Positions 24,523 through 34,571 of a stretch of DNA of 64,000 bases are shown in pieces (within the stretch, counting starts at the first letter, position 1; each line of letters opens with the position of its first letter). Source of the DNA: Galerina marginata (taxonomy: Eukaryota > Basidiomycota > Agaricomycetes > Agaricales > Galerinaceae); assembly GCA_023014335.1 (NCBI GenBank), contig JAECYW010000003.1, positions 744,001 through 808,000 on the forward strand. The letters are read 5' to 3'. The notes beneath the pieces were generated by a model. That model ran no database searches and was not told where the DNA came from. It saw nothing but the letters and a program-made list of their open reading frames with translations. A program made the translations under genes and the position numbers.

Positions 24523-25419
24523 TCAACAGCTGCTCCCCTGCACATTCCGCTCGATGGTAAAGCCATCGTCGACGGCCGGGACTTTCTCCTCGTTCTCGCA
24601 TATAGGCGTAAAGTACCAAATGGCGGAGTGGTTACGCGCGCCCATACACGCCTCCACTGTACTCTCATCCAGATCGGCTATCTGGTCGGGGAGGAACATG
24701 GGTGGTTGGTGATCCACGCCAGAGAACGAGCGAGGGCGTCTACGCCGCTCCGCAACATTCTCGACAGCGCGTGAGCTGGAGGTGAGCCCAGCGGTTATTG
24801 ATGTTTGCTTCGCCCTCAGACTGAAGCGCGATGTAGCGCTTTTAAAGCTACGGACGGATACAGCGGATCGCGAGGCGGTAGGTTGCGCAGAAACGGCGCT
24901 GCTGACCGCCCAAGTGGATGATCCGGCTTCACCACTTTTCGTAGCATTCACCAGGACTCCAGCATCGGGGGGGCTAAAGACCCGGGATATGCTGTTTTTG
25001 AGCGCCTTAAGGCGCGTTTGCTTCTCCACAAGATTGTTCTCCAGCCACTTATCTTCGCCTACTAGCGGAGGTGGCACACGGCGAATGGCACGCAGCGCCT
25101 GGAAAGTCCCCCGGCTACCATTTGAATGCGTTGAAGGGGTTGTGCGTGACGCATCCTGAAATCGAGGTCGGTGGCTGGCTTTAATACCGGACTCAGTCGG
25201 ATGGACATCTGGAATCGTAATGTTGGTTTGCCCAGAGTTCCGATTCCCCCGATACAGAGCATCGTTGGATGCTATGGAATCCCATGAGGTGCGAGAGGTG
25301 GTAGAAGTAGACGATCGGGAGAGTTTGCGACTTGATGTTGGGTCTTCGGGCCGAGCGAGGTCGTCGAACGATGGTAAACATCCCCGGTCTGATTCGGTGA
25401 GGTCGGTGTGTTCTACCAT
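24523..25419 (-). CDS. Ser/Thr-rich, largely disordered fungal protein of unknown function
   Basis: A 298-residue open frame without introns, the longest in its neighbourhood. I do not recognise the family. The first 90 residues are rich in Ser, Thr and Asp (RSSTSTTSRTSWDSIAS). A more ordered segment around residues 105-150 reads ALRAIRRVPPPLVGEDKW and LKALKNSISRVFSPPD. Then come Ser/Arg-rich stretches (SVRSFKSATSRFSLRAK) and a C-terminal part, MFLPDQIADLDESTVEACMG, HSAIWYFTPICENEEKVP. The Trp/aromatic C-terminal block and basic Ser/Thr motifs suggest a phosphorylated cytoplasmic or nuclear protein, but this is inference. The opposite strand is open for 151 codons, which I treat as a shadow. 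Confidence 0.65.
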   Translation of the reverse strand: MVEHTDLTESDRGCLPSFDDLARPEDPTSSRKLSRSSTSTTSRTSWDSIASNDALYRGNRNSGQTNITIPDVHPTESGIKASHRPRFQDASRTTPSTHSNGSRGTFQALRAIRRVPPPLVGEDKWLENNLVEKQTRLKALKNSISRVFSPPDAGVLVNATKSGEAGSSTWAVSSAVSAQPTASRSAVSVRSFKSATSRFSLRAKQTSITAGLTSSSRAVENVAERRRRPRSFSGVDHQPPMFLPDQIADLDESTVEACMGARNHSAIWYFTPICENEEKVPAVDDGFTIERNVQGSSC

Positions 25420-28400
25420 TTGGCGCGGTCCGGCTTCCCTCGAGGTACAGAGATTAATGACAAGTGCTAGAACGCTGAGTGGTATTTCGGGTGGAAAGGG
25501 TACCGGTAGTGGTTGGGATAGACGTTCAGGCCATTTATATGGTCCCAGAGCGTCACTATTTGCGCATGTAGTGACTTTTGTGGCCCAAGTACAATGCCCA
25601 GTTCTGTTGATCCTATATATGGGCCGTTCGAGTAAGGCCGTGTGCCACCTTGCTAGGTATTCCCCATCTGTATGACTGTCTTCAAATGGTTATTCAGAAG
25701 ATTAAAAGGACGACGCGTTGGTGGGAGTTGAATTGCATATCCCAAGTGACAAGTCAACCATCTTTAGTCACCAAGAACATGGTCATGTAAATACGTTGCA
25801 TGTACGTAGATCAAACAAAATGCCACTGAGCTTAGGGGATGCAGTTATAGAACAGTACAAGCAAGTTGCTTCATGGTTCTGCAGGCGCATCCGTATTATT
25901 TACAGTCTTAGATAGCCAGTGTTCGTTTCACTGGCACGAACGTGAAGTGATGCGAGATTAATTTCTTAGAATTCAACCCTTCGCCGAAATAATGCACTGG
26001 ACTTGGTCTTGAAGGCCGATGCTTTGCACGGCAAAACTCGTCCCTAGTCGGTTCAGGTTTTTTGATCTCTGTATAGTACTGTGAACTGTGATATTCATTA
26101 ATTTAATATCTGGCAGGCCTTCTAATTCACTGGGTGGTTCTATGTTTTTTTACAGACATTTTCACCAAGCATAGTGAGTATTTTTCGAGCAAGTTTTGAG
26201 ATTAGATTTTATTATTCAAGAACAGGGAAATTGATTCCAAGGCTAATTTTTGTTAAATGCTGTTTCTGCGCGTGTTGGTGATGAGTGCTCCTGTCTGCTG
26301 CTCGAGCACCAGATTTTACCAACTTCGCGTGATAGGCGCCGTACGCATACCGCTTATTTCACATTCCGTGCCGGACACAGCCACTATTTCCGTCACGAAG
26401 GTTGTCTTACCGGAGGCGTTTTTGAAAACGCCCCTACTAAGCCAACGAGTCAACGACCATTTTTATTCACTCCCCCCATGTGTCGCAGCGTCACCCTTGA
26501 TTGTTTGTTGGTATATCTCATTGCTTACCCCATCTGATATTTACCTCCACCCGAACTTTGTGTCATTCTAATGGTATCTAATCTCTTGTCTCCCCGTCGT
26601 ACCTTCTCCAAATCCCACCGTAAGTATTTCATTTTACAGAATCAAGACAGCTGTTTCAGCCATAGAAAAATCCCCACTTATTGTTAAGTTCATTATTTCC
26701 TCATTTACTCTTGCTTATCTCCTGTTTATAACTCATATTTGTGACAATGCACATAGGTGCTTGTGGCTGTACGCTTCGGGCACGCAGATTGCTTATTTAA
26801 TAACAATTCAACGCTGTTGCCTCTGCCACCACCCCCAACTGGGTTGTGCCACTCGTCGCCAACCTCCGGTTGGCTCCTCGTGGCCTGTTGCGACGAGAAA
26901 GAGTCGGGAATGTAAGCTGAAAGAACAACGCATGTTACCTCGTTCTATTATTGACCTGGACCGGCCACAAAATTGGCTGATTGTAATGCTTAAGTTTCCG
27001 ACAAACGCCAATTCTATTTTTGGTTTCGCCGTGCTTCTCGGCTCCAAACGGTCACACTTCAAAGTTCAACATTCGCGTCCTTTCTGCTTTCCTTCATTTC
27101 CTTTCCTCCGAGTTGACTCCTTTGCGCTCTTGGTATGTTATATTATTTTTATTACATTGCTTTCTTATGACTTACTTTCTAGGAATGTTAGTTTGTCGTC
27201 ACCGCTCCTTCACTGGCGTGGCAAAGTCTACCGCGGCTCTCCACCTGCGTTGTCCTGCCTCATATTTCCCTCCTCAACTTCTACGCTCCGCTGTCTTTTT
27301 CCTAGCAGTCTTTTACGAAGATATCGTTATGCAAGTTATGGGCTCTACCCGTGGCGTCCTGTCCCGCGTCCCCCTTCTCAATTGACACCTCCGCCGTCCT
27401 CATCTATCCTGCGGCTTCTTGGCCGCAACATTGTCGCGCACATCATGGCCTCCACCCGCGGTGTCGTGTCTCGCGTTTTCCCTCAAGCTTTTTAACGACG
27501 ATATTGTTGTGCTCCTCATGCGCACTTTCAGCGGCAGCCCCGCCGTCATCGATATTTGCACATCTGATTACGCCAGCGAGGACCCCCCTAGCTCCCTGCT
27601 ATGTCAACCGGTGTCTACAGGAGAGCCGCAAGTGGAATGAGAGCTGGGTACTCTTATATGGCAGGAGTCCTACTGAGTACGTCTTCTGTGTATAAATCCC
27701 TCAATCCTGCCTCCTCACGAACTTACAGGTTACTCTAACTGCACGACCCATGTGCATTTTTGTCCGTATCGGCCCCACACCGTTCATTGTTCATGAACCC
27801 CAAGCTCATGCCGCCACCTCCAACCTCCTCGGTGTGTACTGACTTTCCTCATCATGTGAAGTTATCAGAACATTTTCTCAGCAATCTCTCTCATTCGACC
27901 TGTGTTCTTTGTCAACGGGCCCAGTGAGCTGTCCCGGTGCTCATAAACCCCACCATCCTCGACATTCCCTCGCTTCATACCTGATCATTTCTACTCGTCC
28001 ACCGGCAGGTACATAGAACACCATTTTGCCAGTTCTCTTCGTTAGAATCCCGCCCATCGTTGTGCTCCCAAGATGCCGACCATTTCCGGTAGATGGATCG
28101 TGGTGCTATAGGTTGCCACCAACGCCGACGCCGACATTCAACTCTTCCATGAGCCATACCCACATGACGACGATCTCGGTAGTGTTGCCACATCTTCTGT
28201 GATTTCGTATCTACACTCTTTAGTTGTGCGCTGTGTGGCTTTCAGTGGCCGTTTCTCTTGTCATAAGAGTATGTTTCTTTTGTATCTGTTACAGCTACCA
28301 TAGTCAAACAATAGTACACTTTTTCTGTAGTCATAGATGATATTTAAATACATTATAATCAGTGTAATCCACTATGGACTGTTGAAGAGAATCGTAGGAA

Positions 28401-28497
28401 AAGCAAAATTAAGAACATGTAAGCGACTTTATGTCAAATGAGCGACAAACATAAGCAACATTAGGCAATGATACTGTGATCGTCAGCGACATTACAA
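25420..28497. other. gene-poor, pyrimidine-rich stretch
   Basis: About 3.1 kb up to the transposon boundary. From about 26240 to 28290 the plus strand is markedly C/T-rich, which opens long but low-complexity frames (one of 244 codons at 26761-27495) with no recognisable domain. Degenerate tandem repeats lie at about 27236-27560. No gene is called. Confidence 0.55.
27236..27560. repeat. degenerate tandem repeat, about 105-110 bp period
   Basis: Three diverged copies start near 27236, 27339 and 27449 with GGCTCT/GGCCTC followed by CCACCYGYGGTGTC-like text and a CCCTCCTCAA/CCCTTCTCAA block. An ACGAAGATATCGTT/ACGACGATATTGTT pair (about 27316 and 27495) and CCGCCGTC pairs support the register. 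Confidence 0.4.
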
Positions 28498-28506
28498 GAA
28501 AGGACC
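28498..28506 (+). repeat. 9-bp target-site duplication, left
   Basis: GAAAGGACC immediately before the left terminal inverted repeat, identical to 34563-34571. Confidence 0.85.
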
Positions 28507-28649
28507 TAGTCTCGTCCCCATCCGTTCTGGTGAATATAAAAGGAAATCCTACCGTGGGATGGTAACTGTGATGGACGGTGAATCACCAGAACGTCTGGTG
28601 CATTCGAACCGTAACACCCCCCATGGTCACATCCCGTGATTAATGTAAC
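28507..28649. repeat. left terminal inverted repeat
   Basis: Matches the reverse complement of 34419-34562 with scattered changes. A block of about 30 bases around 28606-28638 (ACCGTAACACCCCCCATGG and onward) is identical. It contains a near-palindrome CCAGAACGTCTGG at 28586-28598, and GTTCTGGTGA (28523) facing TCACCAGAAC (28583), which could form a hairpin. Confidence 0.85.
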
Positions 28650-29111
28650 ACCCTCCCGCGCCCCCACTACGGGATAACAGGCGCGCGGAAACTGCACAGC
28701 TAGCATATCATAGCTTGTGGCACCGTAGATAGATAGTTTAGTGTGTCTTTAAGTCCCAAAAATTGTTCATTAGTACAAAAAATGATTCTATAATATTAAT
28801 ATCAATTCTTTGAAATTTCTTTGTGCATTTATCATCAGTGCAGTATGAAAAATACCCTCTGGCTTTGCAAGTGTTCAGTATTTAGATGCTTAGACACTAA
28901 CAGAGGTTTAAAACTGCAATTCTAGCTCGTGAAATTCATCTACATGCAAGGGAATCATGCTGTTGCACGAAGGAATGAAGCCTGTGTTTAATTGGAATTG
29001 ATTTGGAGCCACGGCGGCTATGATCGATCGGTCTCCAGGTCCTCGAAATTTCATTCAGAGAGGGAGAGATGAGGGCAAAGGAATATCGACTCGCATCCAC
29101 TGCCCAATACC
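28650..29111. other. 5' region of the DUF6589 gene
   Basis: About 460 bases between the left inverted repeat and the DUF6589 start. AT-rich, no open frame of note; presumed promoter and leader. Confidence 0.5.
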
Positions 29112-31730
29112 ATGGCCGACACTGAAGAAGCCTTAGAAAATTTATTCAACAACCGAGACGTCGAAGGGAATGAATCTGAAGCACCGGACACCTCATCTGA
29201 CGAAGAATTTGATCCGCTGTCCGAGCCAGAGGATGAAGAGGAGGCTCAAAAATCGGACTATCAGTCCGTCCTATGCGAAAAAACCAAAGAGACCTTGAAA
29301 TTTCTAGACTCAATTGGCTTTAGTCCAATTGGCTTGCTAAACGGACTGAGTTGGGGCGACTCCCAGTGCACCCAAGATCCAACTGTTCGAGCCGCACGAA
29401 CGTCGTTCCTTCAAGACGAGCTCCTATCAGTCATTCTCAGACGTTGGCACTCACCTCCGCGTTCATCCTTCTCGAATAAATCACGACCTAAAGGCGGTCG
29501 GAATATCACCCAAAAATTTGCTGTTGAAACTTTTCGAGACATCGTTATTGGTGAAATGAAACAACTCGCAAAGAAGATGCACCTTGATCCTCCAGATGAC
29601 ATTAAACGCGAGAACCTGGTGGACATTGGTTTCGACAATCTAGAGTCCGACATGAAGGAAGCCGCACCAACCCTTTGGGAATTCCTTGTCACTGTGATTT
29701 CGTACAGGAAGAGGGGAAAATCCGAGAAGGACTTCTCCAAGGTGAGCAGAACAATTCCTATAGTAATTTCACCCTTTGAATTATCGGTCAGATTGCTGCA
29801 TCACAAATCGCTGTCATGTCCTACACACAATCTCGCAACAACTGCCGGTTTCAGAAACTTCTGGCATTGTATTTCTACTTCAAAGGTGTATCAGCAAAAG
29901 GTTTCGACACTTTGCATGCGCTCGGACTCACCATGAGCCATAAATGGACAGCGGATTCGGTCGAGAGAATATCTGCCGCATCACTAGAAGAAGTCATAGC
30001 AATGATGAAGATTTACCCATGGCTCATTTCATACGATAATGTCAACATACCCTTCCGAGTCTTCTCTCAAAGACTAGATAACCAGGGCGAGTTTGGAAAC
30101 GGGACAGCAGGGACAGTGTATATCAAGCCAAATGCGAAATTATTACCAGAAGGCCTAAACGAAGACCTCAAAAGAATGCGGAATGAAGGAATCAAGAATC
30201 CACTTACCGAGCTCGAAATCATGGACATCGGCGACGCTGCCTTCGTCCATATTGCCCAATTCCAAGAGTATGAAATCCTCCGCTTTCTTTTGGACAGTCC
30301 AGACTTTGACCTTCGAACATACACCGGGAAGGGGAGTTTAGAACTGGAACCACCATCGCCAATCCATCAGCTGGCTTCGGGTCCCGAAAACACAACCTTA
30401 CAATACCTACTTGGAACTGTCAATATTGCAGAAGCCAGTTACGAGGGAAACAGCAACTTAATTGAGGAATGGTTTAAGCAACTTGGTTGGGGGAATGCTG
30501 GAGCAAAGATGAAGGTGGCGATGACTCAGATCGTATCTTGGATTGGAGACCAACTTACCGTCGACCGACTCCGAGGATTATTCAAGTACCGCGCGGAGGA
30601 CAGCAACTCGTACGAACGTCTTGATTTCTCAGTCTTCCACTTTGGCTGGTTCCACCTTCTAATGGCCTTTGCTGTCTCTCTTCACAAGCAATACGAGGGT
30701 ACATCGCAAACTCGAGGCCTGAAACAAGCCTTTCAATTGCTCGAGAAGAAAGGCTTAGCAAAAGCACAAACCAAAGGAGTCTTTCACCATGATCTCGATG
30801 AGGCTCTCCACCATGTTGCCGAGGCTCACATTCGCGAGGATTGGAAGGAAATTGCCAAAGTGGAGAATTTGGCAGACCTAAGGAGCAAAACCCCTGCGGA
30901 GCTTCGTACACTTGCAAAGAAGATTTTCGAGGAACGTGCTACCAGCCAAGCAATTGACAAGATAAAGGCGAAACCTGTTGAACAGCAAGATGAAGAGCTA
31001 TGTCAGATCATAATGTGGAACAGAGACATACTACAATACATCATCCTGCGAAAAGCTATCCACAATGGCGATGTTGGTTTAATGGAAGACATGCTCGTAC
31101 CACTTCTCTATCGCTTCCTTGGTGGTGGAAATGGGAAATATGCAGTCGAAATTCTGGAGTTGTTGCAAGGATTGCATCGCGAGTATCCGCCTGAGCTCAG
31201 GTGCGTCAATGCATTTATAAAACAAGTACATGCACTCACCCACCGAAAGAGATTTTGTACGCGAACATTGCTGGCTTGTTAATACAACCGGCAAGGAAGG
31301 TGGCTTCTGCGAAATTGATAAGGCACAGGAGCACAATATCAAGGATATCAAAGTGTCTTACCGGTCACAGGGACCCAATATCAAATGGGAGTATCTCAAG
31401 AAATTGCATCCTGCAATCCCGGTAATCCGCGCAGTTGCAAATCATGTTGAAAAAGAATTCGGAACTCTGACACGGGGAAAAAAGCACAAGATCCCACGGA
31501 AAGAAGGTGACATTGTCAAGCTACAGATATCGTACAGCACACCAAGGCTTCACAAGTACACCCTAGGTCGGACGGTGAAAAGAAAAGAAAAGATCGTCGA
31601 TGTTCCTACCAAAGGGGCTGTTAAGTTGCAGGGGGGGAAGGTCCTTGAGCGGTGGAACAACTTGAGGGCATTTCCGAGAGCGACGGAAGAGAGTTGGGAT
31701 GAATTCCTGATGGACCTTGACCAGCTTTGA
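29112..31730 (+). CDS. DUF6589-domain protein, candidate transposase
   Basis: Three exons (29112-29741, 29792-31200, 31250-31730) give 839 residues. The N-terminus is very acidic (residues 1-60, DEEFDPLSEPEDEEEAQ). Residues about 210-800 match the DUF6589 family common in basidiomycete genomes, which has no established activity. Two acidic motifs resemble metal-binding sites: WLISYDNVNIPFR (Asp at about 292) and IGDQLTVDRLRGL (Asp at about 463). A later conserved-looking stretch is FGWFHLLMAFAVSLH. The C-terminus is basic (REGDIVKLQ-like KEGDIVKLQ, RTVKRKEKIVDV). Because it lies inside a TIR element with a 9-bp direct repeat, I infer that it is the transposase with an RNase H-like fold; this is not shown by sequence alone. 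Its last 110 bases overlap the RecQ coding end on the other strand. Confidence 0.85.
31621..31730. other. 110-bp antisense coding overlap
   Basis: The DUF6589 reading frame stops at 31730, while the RecQ frame on the other strand stops at 31621. The overlap depends on the last RecQ intron (donor after LDFQ near 31972, acceptor near 31912), which is well formed and keeps frame. Confidence 0.7.
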
Positions 31731-34326
31731 TTAGCGGTCGTGGTCGTGGTCGGGGTCGGGGTGGCATTGGTGGTGGTGGTAAGTTTTCAGTCTGGGAAGT
31801 AGGAATCATGGAAGGTTCGGCAGGTTTGGCGGTCTGAGTGGCAGAAAGCATTCGCCGTTTGTATGGTCTTTTTGCAGGCAGTGTTGTGGGAGTTGATGAA
31901 CGGCCAACCTATTTATCATTCAGTTAATAAGTTAATAGGCTATATGAAATGGTGATACTATTTGCCTCACCTGAAAGTCGAGAAGCATTCCGAAAGGACT
32001 GGAGAGTGCTGCATTGGCTGGCGTAGAGATGGAGAAAGGCTGACGTGAGTGGATAGCTAACGGTGTTTGGGGGGGTACATCCTTGAAATTGACTGTGAGG
32101 CAGCCAGCTAGTGGCCGACGTGCAGTCGACGAAGGTTGAGGTTTAGGTGCCTGGAGTTGTTTCTCCAGTTCCTGCTTCCTTTTCTCTGCCTCTCGTTCCT
32201 GCATCTCTTGATCTTTTTTCTCTTGATTACGTTGGCGGGTAGCTTCCTTTCGTGCATCGGCTTTGGCCTGTTTGTTGGTTTGTTTCTGTTCGTCAATATT
32301 CTTCAGCAATCGTAAAATTTCTTGACCATGACGCGGCGCATAGATCCATCCTGTATGCTCTGCAATATCTTCTGGTGTCTGGATGACGCGACTGGATGCT
32401 AGTTTGGTGAGGACGGTGTCGGACATGAATCCCTGGACAGTGAAAGGGCTATGACCGTACGACCTGTATTTCGTGTTGTGCCGCCAAGCTTCGAGGGACG
32501 AGCGAGCCTGTTCAAGGTGCTCACCCCGTCGTGGTCCCGGTTTACCTCCGCCACGTTTTCGCTTGCCTCGTGAATCGGGAGACTTTGACGGTGTTGATGG
32601 TGCACTCTCCGCATGTTGGCCAACCTGTGCTGGAGGTGTTTGCGGTCGAACTGAGCTGGGGCCAGTGCCCTCACAGTTATCGCAACATACATGGGTAGGT
32701 GCTGATGCATAAATGAGCGTACAATTATACAGTGAATAATAAAGCATACATTTGCGGTTGGGCGGGTTCTCAAAGTACTCATCGAGAACGTCACGACGAC
32801 AACCCTTAGCTTCTATCCACCTTCGGAGATGCTCATCGACTTTCTTTTTCCACGTATGAGTCTCTGTGTCAACCCGTCCTTCAACCTCTCCTTCATCAGC
32901 CTCTTCATCATCACCATCGCCCTCCTCCTCCTCCTCCTCGCTTTCATCTGCTCGCATATCCGGCGGCTTCTTACGACCAATTTTCTGTCTTTCAAACATT
33001 GACTGCTCGACGAGCAAGATTGCTCGGGCGTTAACGCCGGCAGACCGCCCAGCTCGCCCAGCTCGTTGAACCCAAACGCAAAGCGAAGATGGCACGCCGA
33101 ACTGTATGACTTGCTTGACATCTGGTATGTCGGCACCCTGATCAAATAATAAGATAAATGGGTTCAAAAAATAAGACACTTTTAAACTTACCATACCCGC
33201 CGCTTCTGTGGCAATAAGTATCTTGACCTCTCCCTTGCGAAAGCGCCGCATAAGGCTCCGTTTAGATCTCCGGCTTCGATGGGCATGAAGATAGTCCACA
33301 AATTTATGGAGGTGGGGTGGCAACCATGACCGTACTTCGCGTGCCAAGAGCTGGCTGGTGACAACATTATTCACGAAGATGATAGATTTGTGGAGGTCGT
33401 CGGCATTGGTTGGAGTGGCGGTTGGGGATAGAAAGGGCTTGACTGCTTCGAAGTCAGTGCTGGACTTCATTGTGTGAACGTTGAATGCAACATTTGGGCG
33501 ATCGTTGCCCAAGTTCAAGAAAAAACTCTCATCCGCATCGATTCCCAGTTGTGCTCGGGCGTCCTTGAGAGCACTGGGCGTGAACGTGGCTGAGGTGGCG
33601 AGAATGGGAATGTGAGGTGGGAAGAACGAGCGAAGCTTCCCAAGCTCGCTATAGGCGGTCCGGAAATCGCCACCCCACTGTCCGATACAATGGGCCTCGT
33701 CGATGACCACCGCGCAAATGTCTTGGAATTGGGTCGTCGTAAGCTTGGAGCGGAATTCACGATGCTTCAAACACATCTCGGGTGATGTCAGGAGACCTTG
33801 AAAACGTCCCTCGTCCAAGGCCTGCAGACAAAATAAGTATTCGCAACGAAACAAGTAAATAGTAACAAAACTGCATACCTTAGCTAAGTCCTTATTCCAG
33901 GTATCCCCGTTGATAGCAGCAGCTGTTAAACCCATCTTTACAAATCTCTCTGCCTAGAAGAAATGAGAATCAATACAGAGTTAGGATAAGAACACATACC
34001 TGATCTTCTTGAAGCACCTTGAGGGGAGAGATGATTATAATCTTCTTTTTTGCATCCAAAGTGAGCGGCATCATGAAGGGCATAGTCTTGCCTGATCCAG
34101 TACCAGCGATAACGACACTATCAAGGCCGAGTAGGATAGCTTCCGTGACGTCCAACTGCCAGGAGTAAGGTTCACTGTGCATCCGTGCCCGAAACTCCGA
34201 TGTCAAACGCGCTCGGACTTCTGTTGAATCATAGCCAGAGGTTTTAACAGCTTGAAGGCGAGCACGTTGAAGGTTTAGATACGATCTTGTGGTCCGTTGA
34301 TCGTGACGAGATGACGCGGCAGGCAT
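31621..34326 (-). CDS. RecQ-family DNA helicase of the transposon
   Basis: ATP-dependent 3'-5' DNA helicase. The start at 34326 (MPAASSRHDQ) is preferred over an upstream ATG at 34413, which falls close to the inverted repeat. Motifs in order: YSWQLDVTEAIL (Q-motif-like), GTGSGKT (Walker A), IIIISPLKVLQEDQ, LLTSPEMCLKH, VIDEAHCIGQWGGDFR (DEAH), ILATSATF, SIIFVNN, ILIATEAAGM-GADIPDV, VIQFGVPSS and QRAGRAGR. Then comes a RecQ zinc-binding module (GCRRDVLDEYF and CCDNCEG). About 810 residues from six exons. The C-terminal third is a Lys/Glu/Gln coiled-coil-like stretch (EQKQTNKQAKADARKEATRQ) and a Pro/Arg tail (PPPPMPPRPRPRPRP). The last exon joins LDFQ to VGRSSTPTTLPAKRP and runs to 31621, under the DUF6589 3' end. 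Confidence 0.88.
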
Positions 34327-34418
34327 GGTGTTAAATAAAAAAGACGGCGGTAAGTACAGAGAGCGGAATAAACTAAACACTAAACAGGAAGTAGCCCGCG
34401 ACGCGCTGGCCACGTGTC

Positions 34419-34562
34419 GTTACTTTGACCACGGGATGTGACCATGGGGGGTGTTACGGTTCAACTGCACCAGACGTTCTGGGGACGGAGAGCCCCATCA
34501 TTTTAATGATTCTCACGGGGCGATTTCCTTATTTATCACCAGAATGGAGGGGAACGAGACTA
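34419..34562. repeat. right terminal inverted repeat
   Basis: Reverse-complement partner of 28507-28649, ending CGAGACTA. It lies about 93 bases upstream of the RecQ start and so probably includes its promoter. It keeps the CCAGACGTTCTGG near-palindrome and the facing ATTCTGGTGAT. Confidence 0.85.
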
Positions 34563-34571
34563 GAAAGGACC
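34563..34571 (+). repeat. 9-bp target-site duplication, right
   Basis: GAAAGGACC immediately after the right inverted repeat, same orientation as 28498-28506. Confidence 0.85.

Larger units (their letters stand above)
28507..34562. mobile_element. 6,056-bp TIR transposon carrying DUF6589 and RecQ genes
   Basis: The ends are inverted repeats of about 143 bp, starting TAGTCTCGTCCCC on the left and ending GGGGAACGAGACTA on the right. The bases just outside are a perfect 9-bp direct repeat, GAAAGGACC, at 28498-28506 and 34563-34571, as a target-site duplication would give. Inside are two convergent spliced genes filling almost the whole length: a DUF6589 protein (29112-31730, plus) and a RecQ helicase (31621-34326, minus). 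Neither shows a stop or frameshift. A 9-bp duplication is the size made by Mutator-like and some other DDE transposases, but the protein is not a recognisable MULE transposase. I infer a complete, possibly active DNA transposon. Confidence 0.85.

Noticed and set aside
25220..25675. 151-codon plus-strand frame opposite the disordered protein gene
   Set aside because: Shadow of the longer minus-strand frame, which has the more protein-like composition.
26761..27495. 244-codon open frame
   Set aside because: Lies in the C/T-rich block and reads as low-complexity Ser/Leu/Pro/Phe text without a domain. Other frames there are also open.
34326..34413. Upstream ATG for the RecQ gene at 34413
   Set aside because: It places the start at the edge of the terminal inverted repeat and adds a non-conserved hydrophobic leader. 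The ATG at 34326 fits better.
28507..34562. Helitron, Mutator-like or Starship identity for the 6-kb element
   Set aside because: No Rep/Pif1 helicase, no recognisable MULE transposase and no tyrosine-recombinase captain. Only the 9-bp duplication length resembles Mutator-like elements.
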